Shown in pieces: positions 45,896-55,700 of a stretch of DNA of 64,000 nucleotides. Position 1 is the first letter of the stretch; each line of letters starts with the position of its first letter. Source of the DNA: Methanobacteriota archaeon. Lineage in GTDB: Archaea; Methanobacteriota; Methanobacteria; Methanobacteriales; Methanobacteriaceae. The position numbers and the translations under genes were made by a program. A model generated the notes under the pieces. That model made no database searches. It saw only the letters and a program-made list of their open reading frames with translations, and had not been told where the DNA came from. The DNA lies in the NCBI GenBank assembly GCA_023411115.1, contig JAEYPF010000015.1, positions 1-64,000 of the forward strand, read 5' to 3'.

Positions 45896-48145
45896 ATGGA
45901 AAATCATGAAGGTCAATTCAGGGAAATCTTTGATAGATCACCTACTGGAATCCTTTTTTATGATAAAGAAGGTAGACTAATTAATGCCAATCAATCTGCT
46001 TTAAAAATAGCAGAAAATTCTTCTTTAGATATTTGTATTGGGGCTAATTTATTTGATAATCTGCATGTTGCTTCAAGAAAGGAAAAATTGCTTAAAAACG
46101 GATTAATTAGATTTAAAGACTCCTTGAATTTTGATAATACTAAGGAAATAAGTATTCAAACAAAATCAGAAACGGTTTTTATTGGATGTACAGTATCTGT
46201 TACTGCTTCTGGATTTTTAATGGAAATTAAAGATATTACTGAATACTTAAAGACTAAAAAAGCATTAATAAAAAGCGAAACTCGTTTTCATTCTTTATAT
46301 GAGAATAGTTTTGATGCTATTCTTTTAACAAAGCCCGATGGTAGTATTCTTGCTGCTAATCCTGCAGCAGAGAAAATGTTCGATATGAGTGAAGAAGAAA
46401 TTATAATGGCAGGTAGAAAGGGCATCGTTGTAGACGAAAGAGTAAAACGTTTTGTTAAAGAAAGGGCAGAAAATGGTAAAGTCCAGATAGAATTAACACA
46501 TAAACGAAAGGATGGTTCGGTATTCCCTGCTGAAGTTACTTCAAATCTTTTTACAGACGTTGATGGAACTGTTAAGGCCAGTACAATAATAAGGGATATC
46601 ACCAAACGCAAAAAATTAGAGGAAGATTTAAGGCAAGCAAAGGATTATTTTGAAGAACAAGTTCAAGAACGTACCAAAGAGCTTAATATTACAATAGACT
46701 CCATTGCAGATGGAGTTGTTATTTGCAACAGGAAAGGAGATATAGTACAGATTAACGATGTTGCAAGAATGTATTATGAAAATATTCGCCTTAGTTCTAA
46801 AGATAATTTAAAGGAACGTGTAGAGAAATACAGGTGGTTCTATTCAGATGGCACGCCTGTAACAGCTGAAAATGTTCCTATTTTTCGAGCTTTGCAAGGT
46901 GAGGTTATAAAAGATGTGGATTTATATTTAAATAACTCTGAGGGATTTAAATGGCTTACAGCATCTGCAGTGCCTCTTTATGATAAAACTGGTTCATTGT
47001 TTGGGGGAGTATTAACTTTTAATGATACTACAGAACGTAAAGTGGGTGAAGAGAAGCTTAAAGAGACTTTAAATGAACTTTCCGATCTTTATAATAATGC
47101 CCCATGTGGTTATCATTCCCTTGATGGGGATGGTTATTTTGTACAGATCAATGATACTGAATTAAATTGGTTGGGATATTCAAGGGAAGAGATCATTGGA
47201 AAGAAAAAATTCACAGATATAATTACAGAAGAAAGTGTTAACGTATTTGAAAAAAATTTCCCTGGTTTTAAAGAGCGTGGAGATGTTTACGAATTAAAAT
47301 TTGACATGGTCCGGAAAAATGGTTCTGTTTTGCCGGTTCTTTTAAGTGCTACATCCCTTAGAGATTCTTCTGGAAAATATGTTATGAGTAGATCTACTTT
47401 ATTTGATATTACTGAACGTGAAAAGAGCGAGAAAGAACTTAAAATACTACTTAATGAATTAAAACGTTCCAATGAAGAACTTCAACAATTTGCATACGTA
47501 TCTTCGCATGATTTGCAGGAGCCGCTGCGGACCATAGCAAGTTTCACTCAATTACTGGAAAGGCGCTATAAAGGTAAATTAGATGAAGATGCTGATGAGT
47601 TCATAGATTATATTGTTGATGCTGCAATACGAATGAAACAGCAAATTGAAGATTTACTGGAATATTCACGTGTTACAACATCCGGGGCTAAATTTAAACA
47701 TATTAATACAGATTCTATTTTAAATGAAGCTATCAGTAATCTTAAAAATTCCATAGATGAAAATAACGCAAAAATAATCCGTGATCCTTTGCCTGATGTA
47801 ATTGCTGATGAGGATCAGTTAATTAGAGTTTTTCAAAATCTTATAAGCAATGCTATTAAATATAGAAAACCCGATGAACCTCCAAGAGTTCATATTTCAG
47901 CTTATAAAGAAAGTAATGAATATGTGTTTAGTGTACAGGATAATGGGATTGGAATAGGTAAACAATATTTAGAAAGAATTTTCAGGATATTTCAACGTTT
48001 ACATACAATAGATGAGTATCAGGGAACAGGAATTGGATTATCAGTAGTTAAAAGAGTAATTGACCGTCATGGTGGGCGTATTTGGGTTGAATCTGAATTA
48101 GGTGAAGGTTCTGTCTTTTACTTTACCGTACCGATAAAGAATTAA
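45896..48145 (+). CDS. Multi-PAS sensor histidine kinase
   Basis: Soluble kinase of 749 residues with about four PAS domains (roughly 5-115, 128-245, 262-385, 395-515), the third preceded by a coiled-coil linker (LEEDLRQAKDYFEEQVQERT). The HisKA-type box YVSSHDLQEPLRTI has His538. The ATPase has NLISNAIKYR, DNGIGIG and GTGIGL. This phytochrome-like kinase core usually signals to stand-alone receivers such as the one at 29563. GGAGAT precedes the ATG. No receiver lies adjacent. Confidence 0.9.
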   Translation: MENHEGQFREIFDRSPTGILFYDKEGRLINANQSALKIAENSSLDICIGANLFDNLHVASRKEKLLKNGLIRFKDSLNFDNTKEISIQTKSETVFIGCTVSVTASGFLMEIKDITEYLKTKKALIKSETRFHSLYENSFDAILLTKPDGSILAANPAAEKMFDMSEEEIIMAGRKGIVVDERVKRFVKERAENGKVQIELTHKRKDGSVFPAEVTSNLFTDVDGTVKASTIIRDITKRKKLEEDLRQAKDYFEEQVQERTKELNITIDSIADGVVICNRKGDIVQINDVARMYYENIRLSSKDNLKERVEKYRWFYSDGTPVTAENVPIFRALQGEVIKDVDLYLNNSEGFKWLTASAVPLYDKTGSLFGGVLTFNDTTERKVGEEKLKETLNELSDLYNNAPCGYHSLDGDGYFVQINDTELNWLGYSREEIIGKKKFTDIITEESVNVFEKNFPGFKERGDVYELKFDMVRKNGSVLPVLLSATSLRDSSGKYVMSRSTLFDITEREKSEKELKILLNELKRSNEELQQFAYVSSHDLQEPLRTIASFTQLLERRYKGKLDEDADEFIDYIVDAAIRMKQQIEDLLEYSRVTTSGAKFKHINTDSILNEAISNLKNSIDENNAKIIRDPLPDVIADEDQLIRVFQNLISNAIKYRKPDEPPRVHISAYKESNEYVFSVQDNGIGIGKQYLERIFRIFQRLHTIDEYQGTGIGLSVVKRVIDRHGGRIWVESELGEGSVFYFTVPIKN

Positions 48146-48179
48146 ATTTTAATAGTAAAATTGTATTATTTTATTCTAG

Positions 48180-48461
48180 CTAGAGTGTTTTAGCAACTTC
48201 ACCAAATGGCACTACTTCCCTTATCTCAACTTCCATGGGTCCAAAGAATTTTTTAACATCATCTGGACTTTCTGCACTTACAATAAAATATCCATGATGC
48301 ATTGATTGCTCTTTTGGACAGCTTACATAGGCACTTTCTAAATTAACATTATATTTTTTCATGTTTTCCTTTGAAAAAATTTCTTTAAGCATTTCCACCC
48401 CTTCATCTGTTTTGAGCGGGCATTTTTCAGATTCATGTTTGTGGGTTGCAGAAAATAACAT
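48180..48461 (-). CDS. Small conserved hypothetical protein
   Basis: Protein of 93 residues, soluble, probably a ferredoxin-like fold: LFSATHKHESEKCPL at the start, a helix, YNVNLESAYVSCP, HHGYFIVSAES, and a closing EIREVVPFG. Similar proteins occur in methanogens and bacteria (DUF3303-like by eye). The two Cys and several His could bind a metal, unproven. AGGTGAT lies before the ATG. Confidence 0.65.
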   Translation of the reverse strand: MLFSATHKHESEKCPLKTDEGVEMLKEIFSKENMKKYNVNLESAYVSCPKEQSMHHGYFIVSAESPDDVKKFFGPMEVEIREVVPFGEVAKTL

Positions 48462-48581
48462 AAAATCACCTCAACTTATTACTAAGTTTTTTGGGATATT
48501 TAATTTTATAGCAACGACGCATTACTTAAATATCATGTTGACAGATTAATTTTAGATTATCTATTTTTTTCAAGTGATTTC

Positions 48582-49418
48582 ATGAACGCATATCTAGAGA
48601 TTATAAGGCCAGGAAACGCGGTAATGGCTGTCATAGCAGTGCTTTTGGTCATGCTTATAAGCGGAGACTTTACTTTAAATGCATTTTTAGCATGTTTTGT
48701 TGTATTTATTATAACTGGGGCAGGTAATGCAATAAACGATTATTTTGACCATAAAATAGATGCCATCAACAAACCAAAAAGGCCCATTCCATCTGGAAGA
48801 ATTTCATTGAAGGCTGCGGGTATTTACTCCGTGTCATTATTTGTCATAGGCATAGTCATTGCTTTTCTAATTGGTATCTTACCTGGAATTATAGCCCTTT
48901 TAACTTCAATTGTACTGATTTTATACGCATATAATCTTAAAAAAATGCTTCTTGTTGGAAACATTGGTGTTTCATTTCTTACAGGGCTTACTTTTGTTTT
49001 TGGAGGGGTAGTTGTTGGTTTAGTAACTACATCTATCTTTTTGGGTGTATATGCATTCTTGATGACAATGGCTCGTGAAATTGTAAAAGACATGGAAGAT
49101 GTAGAAGGAGATAAAAATGAGGGGGCAAGTACATTGCCAATAATCTATGGGATGAAAACATCATCAATTCTTGCAGCATCCTTCATGGTAATTGCAAGTG
49201 TCACCAGTCCTGTGCTTTATTTTATAGGTATTTTCAATATATTTTATCTAGCACCACTTATGGTTGCAATTGTGGTCTTTCTGATATCTGCAGCGTCAAT
49301 ATTAAAGGATCAATCTACTTTAAATACTGCAAAGATTTCAAAAAGGATTAAAATAGGTATGGGAATAATATTTGTGGCATTTGCAGTTGGATCTCCATTT
49401 TTAGCCTCTCTAATTTAA
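48582..49418 (+). CDS. Geranylgeranylglyceryl phosphate geranylgeranyltransferase (UbiA family)
   Basis: Second prenyl transfer of archaeal ether-lipid synthesis, giving digeranylgeranylglyceryl phosphate. 278 residues with about eight to nine membrane helices. The two Asp-rich motifs are NDYFDHKID (52-60) and KDMEDVEGDK (169-178), followed by GASTLP. Starts with AYLEIIRPGN, the family N-terminus. Weak ribosome site before the ATG. Next gene follows after 41 bases. Confidence 0.9.
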   Translation: MNAYLEIIRPGNAVMAVIAVLLVMLISGDFTLNAFLACFVVFIITGAGNAINDYFDHKIDAINKPKRPIPSGRISLKAAGIYSVSLFVIGIVIAFLIGILPGIIALLTSIVLILYAYNLKKMLLVGNIGVSFLTGLTFVFGGVVVGLVTTSIFLGVYAFLMTMAREIVKDMEDVEGDKNEGASTLPIIYGMKTSSILAASFMVIASVTSPVLYFIGIFNIFYLAPLMVAIVVFLISAASILKDQSTLNTAKISKRIKIGMGIIFVAFAVGSPFLASLI

Positions 49419-49459
49419 AACCGCAATTTTTAACTATTTTTGATGATATAATTGAATAT

Positions 49460-49855
49460 ATGAATTTCAAACCAATAGGAATCATAAATTCTCCCTATAA
49501 AATAAAGGGCAATTCTCCTCACCAGGGCCGTTTTTCAGAGCAGTTAAGTAAAATAACTATTTTTGATGAATATAAAGATGCATTACTTGATATTGATCGC
49601 TATAAGCATTATTTTATTCTTTACTTACTTGACAAAGTTAAAGATTATAGGCTCAAAGTGATTCCTCATGGGAAAGGAACTGAAAGGGGCTTATTTTCTA
49701 CTAGAGCTCCTGTTCGCCCAAACCCAATAGGTTTATGCCTTGTTGAGGTGATTAAATCGGAAGAAAATGTTCTCACCGTAAAATGGTTGGATGCCCTGGA
49801 TGGATCTCCTTTACTTGATATTAAACCGTTTTGGCCTGAAGTGGACTGCATATAG
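49460..49855 (+). CDS. trmO: TrmO-type tRNA methyltransferase (TsaA family)
   Basis: SAM-dependent N6-methylation of threonylcarbamoyl-A37 in tRNA, by family analogy. 131 residues. PIGIINSPYK, a long middle strand, then GLFSTRAPVRPNPIGLCLVEV and the closing WLDALDGSPLLDIKPFWPEVD are diagnostic of the UPF0066/TsaA beta-barrel. No clear ribosome site; may be read with the upstream prenyltransferase. Confidence 0.92.
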   Translation: MNFKPIGIINSPYKIKGNSPHQGRFSEQLSKITIFDEYKDALLDIDRYKHYFILYLLDKVKDYRLKVIPHGKGTERGLFSTRAPVRPNPIGLCLVEVIKSEENVLTVKWLDALDGSPLLDIKPFWPEVDCI

Positions 49856-49927
49856 TATTGAACATTTGATAAATTCAGCCTTAAAATGCTTAAAAGATGG
49901 ATAACATAATAAATAGGGGGAATGAAT

Positions 49928-50650
49928 ATGGCACCTAGTGATAATGAAATGAAAATAAAGATACTTAAAAACGGCCCATATATGGTTTCGGGGAGCGTTC
50001 CATTAATTGAAGAGATAATGACAACAAATGAAGAGGGACATGTGTGTGAATGGCGTAAAGGTGTCCAATATCCACTTAAAGAAAGATATACAATTTGTAG
50101 ATGTGGGGCATCCAAAAATAAACCCTTCTGTGACGGTACACATATTAAAATTAACTTTGACGGAACTGAAACAGCAAATAAAGAGAATTACATGGATAGG
50201 GCTCGAAAGCTTGAAACAAAAGATTTTATACTGAACGATGTCTGGGATCTATGCGATCATTCTCGATTTTGCCTTAGAGGCGGAGGTATAAGGGAATTAT
50301 TGAAATCTGAAAATCCAGAAGACATTGAGCTTGCAGTTGAAGAAGCTAAAAGCTGTCCATCTGGGCGTCTTGTGTTATGGGACAAAAAGACAGGTAAACC
50401 AGTTGAACCTGAATTTGAAAAGTCTATAGTTCTGGTCAACGATCCGCAGAAAAAATGTGATGGGCCAGTATGGGTGAGGGGTGGAATCCCAATAGAATCT
50501 GTAGATGGGAGCACTTATGAGGTCCGAAATAGGGTTACACTTTGTAGATGTGGGAAATCAGAGAATAAACCATTTTGTGACGGCCGACACTGGATGACTG
50601 CCGAAGAAAAACAGGCATTCAGGGATAAATGGGTCTCTCCTGAAGATTAA
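49928..50650 (+). CDS. CDGSH iron-sulfur protein (two CDGSH plus Fer4_19)
   Basis: Protein of 240 residues with two CDGSH 2Fe-2S motifs: CRCGASKNKPFCDGTH (about 56-71) and CRCGKSENKPFCDGRH near the C-terminus. Between them lies a divergent 4Fe-4S-like segment (CDHSRFCLRGG ... CPSGRLVLWD) of the Fer4_19/DUF1271 type. Such fusions are redox or iron-sulfur transfer proteins of unknown partner. Start at 49928, seven bases after AGGGGG; the ATG two codons earlier is too close to it. Confidence 0.88.
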   Translation: MAPSDNEMKIKILKNGPYMVSGSVPLIEEIMTTNEEGHVCEWRKGVQYPLKERYTICRCGASKNKPFCDGTHIKINFDGTETANKENYMDRARKLETKDFILNDVWDLCDHSRFCLRGGGIRELLKSENPEDIELAVEEAKSCPSGRLVLWDKKTGKPVEPEFEKSIVLVNDPQKKCDGPVWVRGGIPIESVDGSTYEVRNRVTLCRCGKSENKPFCDGRHWMTAEEKQAFRDKWVSPED

Positions 50651-50704
50651 TTCACTAATTTTTTAATATTTTATTTCTTGTACTTTTTTAAACTTATTTA
50701 GATT

Positions 50705-52396
50705 CTAGTATTTTCCACTTTCAAAGGCATCAAGTGCCTCATGTACATTCTCATAAATATTGTTCTCACCTATAAGGTCAGTCAGCCCTAAATGGTCGAA
50801 TTCTTCTTTCAATTCGGGTAACATTGAGGTTAATGCGAATTTGATATTTCTTGAGTCTAAATCATGATATAAATCCCTGAACATCTCTGCAGATGTATAA
50901 TCAATTCCTGAGAACCCTGCAGTATTTAACACAAATAATTTAAGGGGAGGATCGGCTGCATCTACCAGTGCAAGCACTTCTTCACGTAATTTATCAGAAT
51001 TAGCGAAGTACAGGTCACGATTAAACCGATATATAATTAGGCCGGGTTCACTTGATTCGCCAATTTTAATAGGTTTAAAAACCCATGCTCCATGTTTGTC
51101 CCTTGCAAAAATACTGTTGGTAGGCCTGTAACTATGACTTAAATGTAAAATAACAGAAAGGACAATTGAAAGCAGTATTCCCCACAATACGCCCATGATA
51201 ATTACTGTGGCAGCTGCAATCAAAGCTAAAAAATATTCTGCTTTTACTTTACTGCGAATGTCCTTTAAATTGGATATATCGATCATTGTGATACCAATTA
51301 AAAAAACAATGCTTGCTAGAGTTGCATTTGGCAGCAAAGACATTGGTTTTGTGAGAAATAGAATGACTACCAAAACTGCGGCAGCTGTTACAAGTGAAGC
51401 CATCTGGCTGCGGCTTCCAGCGTCATCAACTATTTCTGTCTTTGTCGGACTGCCGTTTACCACGAATGTGCCTGTTAACCATGCGGATGCGTTGGCAAGC
51501 CCAAGAGCAAAAAAATCCTTATCTTCATCTGCACTTTCTGAGTAGCGAATTGCAAAAGCCCGGGAAGTAGCAGCACTCTGGGATAGTATTATTACAAAAC
51601 TGGCGACCGTAGCTATCATTAATGTGGGCAAAACACTTATATCCAGAACGGGCATTGAAAAACTTGGAAGTCCTGTAGGCACATTACCTAAAACAGAGAT
51701 CCCTATCCCTTCAAAATTAAACAAAAAGCTCGCTATAACTGTACCTATAACTGCTATTAGTGCTCCGGGAATTTTATGAGAAATACGGCGAGTTCCAACA
51801 ATTAATGCCACTACAATTGCAGATATTATAAGTGTAAGTATGTTAATTTGTGATAAATGTGTTATAACGTTAATCAATTGGGGAATGGTGTTTAAACCAC
51901 CTTCGCCCGGTATTCCGAGCATATTTGAAAGCTGACTTACAGCAACCTGGATTCCAACTCCAGATAGAAAACCAACTAAAACTGTTCTGGACATGAAATT
52001 AGCTATAAACCCAAGACGAAGCACACGTGCTAAAATTAGAAAAACTGCGCATAACAGGGCAACTGTAGATGCCAGTGCAACATAATTTGGGCTCCCCAGT
52101 GCAGCGACTGAAACTAAAGTACCGGATAAAATTGCCGCAGTTGCTGAATCAGCGCCAACTATTAAATGGCGTGAGGAACAGAAAAGAGCGAATATGGCAA
52201 GTGGAAGTAAAATAGTATAAAGCCCTGTGATAATGGGCATTCCAGCTATCTTGGCATATCCCATAACCTCTGGAATTCCAACTGCAGCCAATATTAGTCC
52301 TGCTATAATTTCAGAAGCTAATGTTGCTTTAAGAGGCAATACTCCTTCCAGGAGCAACTTATTTTTGGAGGTTATTTTTTGTTTAATATCTTTCAT
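50705..52396 (-). CDS. SulP family anion transporter with STAS domain
   Basis: Inorganic anion transporter of the SLC26/SulP family, 563 residues. It has about 12-14 membrane helices starting AGLILAAVGIPEVMGYAKIAGMP, the family signature, and a C-terminal cytosolic STAS domain (about 440-560, LFVLNTAGFSGIDYTSAEMF). Possible substrates are sulfate, bicarbonate or others; the siroheme reductase encoded next door makes a sulfur oxyanion attractive but not shown. Divergent from that reductase across a 325-base gap. Confidence 0.92.
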   Translation of the reverse strand: MKDIKQKITSKNKLLLEGVLPLKATLASEIIAGLILAAVGIPEVMGYAKIAGMPIITGLYTILLPLAIFALFCSSRHLIVGADSATAAILSGTLVSVAALGSPNYVALASTVALLCAVFLILARVLRLGFIANFMSRTVLVGFLSGVGIQVAVSQLSNMLGIPGEGGLNTIPQLINVITHLSQINILTLIISAIVVALIVGTRRISHKIPGALIAVIGTVIASFLFNFEGIGISVLGNVPTGLPSFSMPVLDISVLPTLMIATVASFVIILSQSAATSRAFAIRYSESADEDKDFFALGLANASAWLTGTFVVNGSPTKTEIVDDAGSRSQMASLVTAAAVLVVILFLTKPMSLLPNATLASIVFLIGITMIDISNLKDIRSKVKAEYFLALIAAATVIIMGVLWGILLSIVLSVILHLSHSYRPTNSIFARDKHGAWVFKPIKIGESSEPGLIIYRFNRDLYFANSDKLREEVLALVDAADPPLKLFVLNTAGFSGIDYTSAEMFRDLYHDLDSRNIKFALTSMLPELKEEFDHLGLTDLIGENNIYENVHEALDAFESGKY

Positions 52397-52721
52397 ATTC
52401 TCTTTTTAATCGTTTAATTATGTATTTTAATTAAAATGTGAATAAGAGATATTGTAACAGATAGTGAATACTATATTTCATTAATTATTGTATAGAGAGT
52501 CAAAGAACTTATGTATCCTTTATATTAATATTGTTTTTATTTGAGATAACCATTACTGCTATTTTTAATCATCATTATTTGATTATATTTTAATATAAAT
52601 TTATAAATGGGCTTTTATGACTTATTTAATGGTTTATAATTATTATTTGCCCTATAGATCACATTTAATATTTTTAAAATATAACATATTGTTATGATAA
52701 CCATTGGAGGCTGATTTTAAA
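52397..52721. other. Intergenic stretch between divergent genes
   Basis: AT-rich, carrying promoters for the SulP transporter and the reductase. TTTATAAAT (about 52599-52607) is a good TATA candidate. No frame or repeat found. Confidence 0.45.
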
Positions 52722-53381
52722 ATGGTAGAAAATATTCCAGAAAAAGGTGCAGTGGTCCAAAAAGACAGAAAAACTTATGCTATAATTCCATATACTCCTG
52801 GAGGTCTGATTGATCCATCTACGTTAAGAAAAATAGCTGATGTGGCTGAAAAATATGATGCAAAAGCGCTTAAAATGACCTCTGAACATAGAATTGCCAT
52901 TATTGGTGTTGAATTTGAAGATATTGATAAGATCTGGGAAGATCTTGATATGAAACCTGGTGGATTCCTTGGTAAAAAGGTTAGGCCAGCTAAATTCTGT
53001 GTTGGGGCTACTTACTGTAAGTTTGGAAAGCAGAATACCATGAAAATAGGAATGGATATTGACCAGGATTTTATGGGGATGGAGTTACCCAATAAAATAA
53101 AGATTGGGATTTCAGGATGTCCTAATTCATGTGCTGAACCTGCAGTTAGAGATATTGGTCTTATTGGAACTAAAAATGGGTGGAAACTCATGGTTGGTGG
53201 AAACTGCGGGATAAAACCTAAAATAGGGCAAGTAATAGCCAAAAATTTATCAGATAATGATGTTAAAGAGATCATAGGTAAGATTATAACTTATTATAAA
53301 GAGAGTGAAGAAAGAAAGCGATTGGGCTGGTTTATAGATGAAATAGGTTTTGATAAATTCAAAGAAGAGGTACTTCCTTAA
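52722..53381 (+). CDS. Small siroheme/4Fe-4S reductase (Dsr-like protein)
   Basis: Protein of 219 residues with a nitrite/sulfite reductase half-domain at about 10-70 and the siroheme-iron-sulfur binding region: FCVGATYC (C-x5-C) and GCPNSC (C-x3-C), the full ligand set. This matches the small dissimilatory sulfite reductase-like proteins of methanogens, whose electron donor and true substrate are unsettled. ATG at 52722; GGAGGCTGAT upstream supports it over a TTG six codons earlier. Adjacent to a SulP transporter. Confidence 0.86.
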   Translation: MVENIPEKGAVVQKDRKTYAIIPYTPGGLIDPSTLRKIADVAEKYDAKALKMTSEHRIAIIGVEFEDIDKIWEDLDMKPGGFLGKKVRPAKFCVGATYCKFGKQNTMKIGMDIDQDFMGMELPNKIKIGISGCPNSCAEPAVRDIGLIGTKNGWKLMVGGNCGIKPKIGQVIAKNLSDNDVKEIIGKIITYYKESEERKRLGWFIDEIGFDKFKEEVLP

Positions 53382-53438
53382 CTTCAGTTTTACATAATAA
53401 ATTAAATGGAAAATGGTTGGTTATTCATTTTTAAAGTT

Positions 53439-53584
53439 GAGGAAATTGAAAATTTCCGAACATTCGGAAATCAGAGATTTCCGATGCCCCGAAATCGTAG
53501 ATTTCGTGAGCATTAAAAAATTTTCAATTTTTTAAAGTTGAGAAAATCTTCGATTTTCGAACCTTAAAAATCTATGATTTTTAA
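53439..53584. repeat. Array of short perfect hairpins behind ABC operon 1
   Basis: Six consecutive units: GGAAATT/AATTTCC (53441-53457), CGGAAATC-aga-GATTTCCG (53465-53483), CGAAATC-gta-GATTTCG (53490-53506), TTAAAAAATT-ttc-AATTTTTTAA (53513-53535), GAAAATC-ttc-GATTTTC (53542-53558) and TTAAAAATC-tat-GATTTTTAA (53564-53584). Linkers are GTTGAG, CGAAC and GTGAGCAT. The last unit includes the stop codon of the ABC ATPase gene. Arms are perfect but different in each unit. Confidence 0.75.
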
Positions 53585-54249
53585 AGTTCATAACCAGCTA
53601 TATTTCCATCCTGCATTTTAATGACTTCTTTCGCGTATTCTGCAGATAATGGGTTGTGAGTTACAGCTACAATGGTTAACCCATCTTCCTCATTTAATTC
53701 CCTGATTAATTCCATTATTTTTTTGGTGTTTTCTGTATCCAGTTCTCCTGTGGGCTCATCAGCCAGTAAAAGTGATGGATCATTTGCAAGTGCACGAGCG
53801 ATTGACACTCGCTGCTGTTCACCACCTGAAAGCTGTGTGTGGTAACGGTCATATTTATCGGACAACCCCACTCTGTCCAGCAGTTGTTTTGCTTTTTTGG
53901 AATTTGGGGATAGCATAGGTAGCATTACGTTTTCAATGGCTGTAAGCTGCGGCATCAGGTTAAATCTTTGGAATATAAATCCAATATTTTCTCTTCGTAG
54001 TTTTGCCTGTTCTTTATTTGAATAATCTTTGATATTCTTTCCATGCATTAGCACAGTTCCCTTTGTTGGTGTGTCAAGTATTCCTGCTAAATGGAGCAGT
54101 GTTGATTTTCCGGAACCTGAAGGACCCATCAAGGCTATAAAAGAGCCTTCGTGTACAACCAGGTTAACACCACGGAGAGCCTGTATGTCTTCTTCTCCCA
54201 TTTTATATGTTTTCCAGACATGGTTGAATTCAAGTACTTCATTATTCAT
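53581..54249 (-). CDS. ABC transporter ATPase, MacB/LolD type (system 1)
   Basis: ATP-binding subunit of 222 residues. Walker A GPSGSGKST, signature LSGGEQQRV, Walker B LLADEPTGELD and switch His in THNPLSAEYA. Belongs to the MacB/LolD/FtsE-like subfamily that powers export or extraction through FtsX-type permeases. Its ATG overlaps the end of the permease gene by eight bases. About 80 percent alike by eye to the copy at 57913. It faces away from the peptide array but is part of the same neighbourhood. Confidence 0.93.
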   Translation of the reverse strand: MNNEVLEFNHVWKTYKMGEEDIQALRGVNLVVHEGSFIALMGPSGSGKSTLLHLAGILDTPTKGTVLMHGKNIKDYSNKEQAKLRRENIGFIFQRFNLMPQLTAIENVMLPMLSPNSKKAKQLLDRVGLSDKYDRYHTQLSGGEQQRVSIARALANDPSLLLADEPTGELDTENTKKIMELIRELNEEDGLTIVAVTHNPLSAEYAKEVIKMQDGNIAGYEL

Positions 54250-55336
54250 ATCTCAATGCCTCCACTACGTTTAATCTGGATGCTCTCCATGCAGGATATA
54301 AACCTGCTAGAATACTTAAAATTGTAGCTCCACCAATTACTGCAGCGACCAGCCATAATGGCAACATTTGTGCAAGTTTTATATTTGCTAGACCATACTC
54401 TGCTCCAAATAATGAAATTCCAACTTGTAATAGGACTGCAGCTACAATTACACCAGCTATAGCAGATATAAATCCAATTAATCCCGCTTCTGAAAGTATG
54501 CTTCCCAGTATTTCTCTGTTTGTAAAGCCTATTGCTTTTAATACCCCTATTTCGCGTGTTCTTTCGGATACGTTAACCAGCATAATGTTAACAATACTTA
54601 TAACTCCAACCAGAAGCGCAACACTAGCAATGGCACCAACAAAAAGAGTTACAGTTTTCATTATATCATCAATCTGTTTACTGACATCAGTTTTTGTTAA
54701 AGCACTTATACCACTTATAGAACCTTCTATATCCTTTTTTACAGTATCGGGATCGCCTTTAGTACTGGCTGTGATACTGGATACTTTATTGCTGTTCATT
54801 GGAAGAGCTTTATTAATATCCATAAACACAATTCCAGTGCCACCATCCCCTCCTTCATTAGTTGTTCCAGTTACCTTAAGTTTCTGGTTTTTAATGGTTA
54901 TATCGCTTCCAATTTTGTATCCGAACTGATCAACAATTGTCTTGCTGACAACAACGCCGGGCGTTCCATTGATTTTTATCTGATTCCAGTCGCTCATTCC
55001 CATAACGACAATGGGCATATTATTCATTTCTGTGTTGAACTGGGTTGTTTTTTTAACATTGTAAAGCTGAGGCATTCCTTCTATTTTGGTGACAGTCTTA
55101 GGATCTATGAATGAATCACCTGTAGATCCTGTAAACCCTGATCCACCAGAACTATTTGTTATTGTAACATCTCCCATCATGGAATCGGTTTGTTCCTTCA
55201 TATAAGATGTCATCCCTGTACCAATACCCATAAGACTAACCAGGGCAGTTACTCCGATTACTATTCCTAACATGGTTAAAGCACTTCTGAGTTTTCTTCT
55301 TTTAAAATTTTTTAACGATAACTTGTAAATACTCAT
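54242..55336 (-). CDS. ABC transporter permease, MacB/FtsX type (system 1)
   Basis: Membrane subunit of 364 residues. One N-terminal helix (SALTMLGIVIGVTALVSLMGIG, about 18-39), an extracytoplasmic MacB-periplasmic-like domain (about 45-235, Ser/Gly-rich GSGFTGSTGDSF) and three C-terminal helices with the FtsX core (VSERTREIGVLKAIGFTNREI). Proteins of this class handle peptides, lipoproteins or antimicrobials. GGAGGAGT precedes the ATG. Paired with the ATPase at 53581; paralogue at 58565. Confidence 0.92.
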   Translation of the reverse strand: MSIYKLSLKNFKRRKLRSALTMLGIVIGVTALVSLMGIGTGMTSYMKEQTDSMMGDVTITNSSGGSGFTGSTGDSFIDPKTVTKIEGMPQLYNVKKTTQFNTEMNNMPIVVMGMSDWNQIKINGTPGVVVSKTIVDQFGYKIGSDITIKNQKLKVTGTTNEGGDGGTGIVFMDINKALPMNSNKVSSITASTKGDPDTVKKDIEGSISGISALTKTDVSKQIDDIMKTVTLFVGAIASVALLVGVISIVNIMLVNVSERTREIGVLKAIGFTNREILGSILSEAGLIGFISAIAGVIVAAVLLQVGISLFGAEYGLANIKLAQMLPLWLVAAVIGGATILSILAGLYPAWRASRLNVVEALRYE

Positions 55337-55700
55337 TTGACTCCTCCAAAGATACGATTCGTTGTCTGAAATAAGTTACATTTTTTCAATGTAGCTGTCA
55401 TAATAATACTATTGTTATGTTTATTATTATATTTTTTTAATTTTGTATGAAAATTTTGTATGAAACAAATTTTATCAGATAATAATTGAGGGGGTAATTT
55501 TCCTAAACAATTAATATCCTGCATTTTAGCATAATTTTCATTAAAATGCTTTAACAGTATTTTTATTAAACGATATCACATTTATGAATTTAAGTACACT
55601 TAATAACTAAGAAATATACAAAAATAGTTTAATTAGGTCATAAATTTTCAAAAATAGTAGTTGAGATATATACCTAAACTTCCAGTTTCCTACTATATTC
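55337..55700. other. Intergenic stretch upstream of ABC operon 1
   Basis: AT-rich sequence, first part of a 450-base divergent gap between the permease and the MarR gene. A minus-strand frame at about 55333-55524 has no ribosome site and unconvincing composition and is not called. Confidence 0.4.

Noticed and set aside
55333..55524. Small frame upstream of permease 1
   Set aside because: No ribosome site, AT-driven composition (Asn/Lys-rich), overlaps the promoter region.
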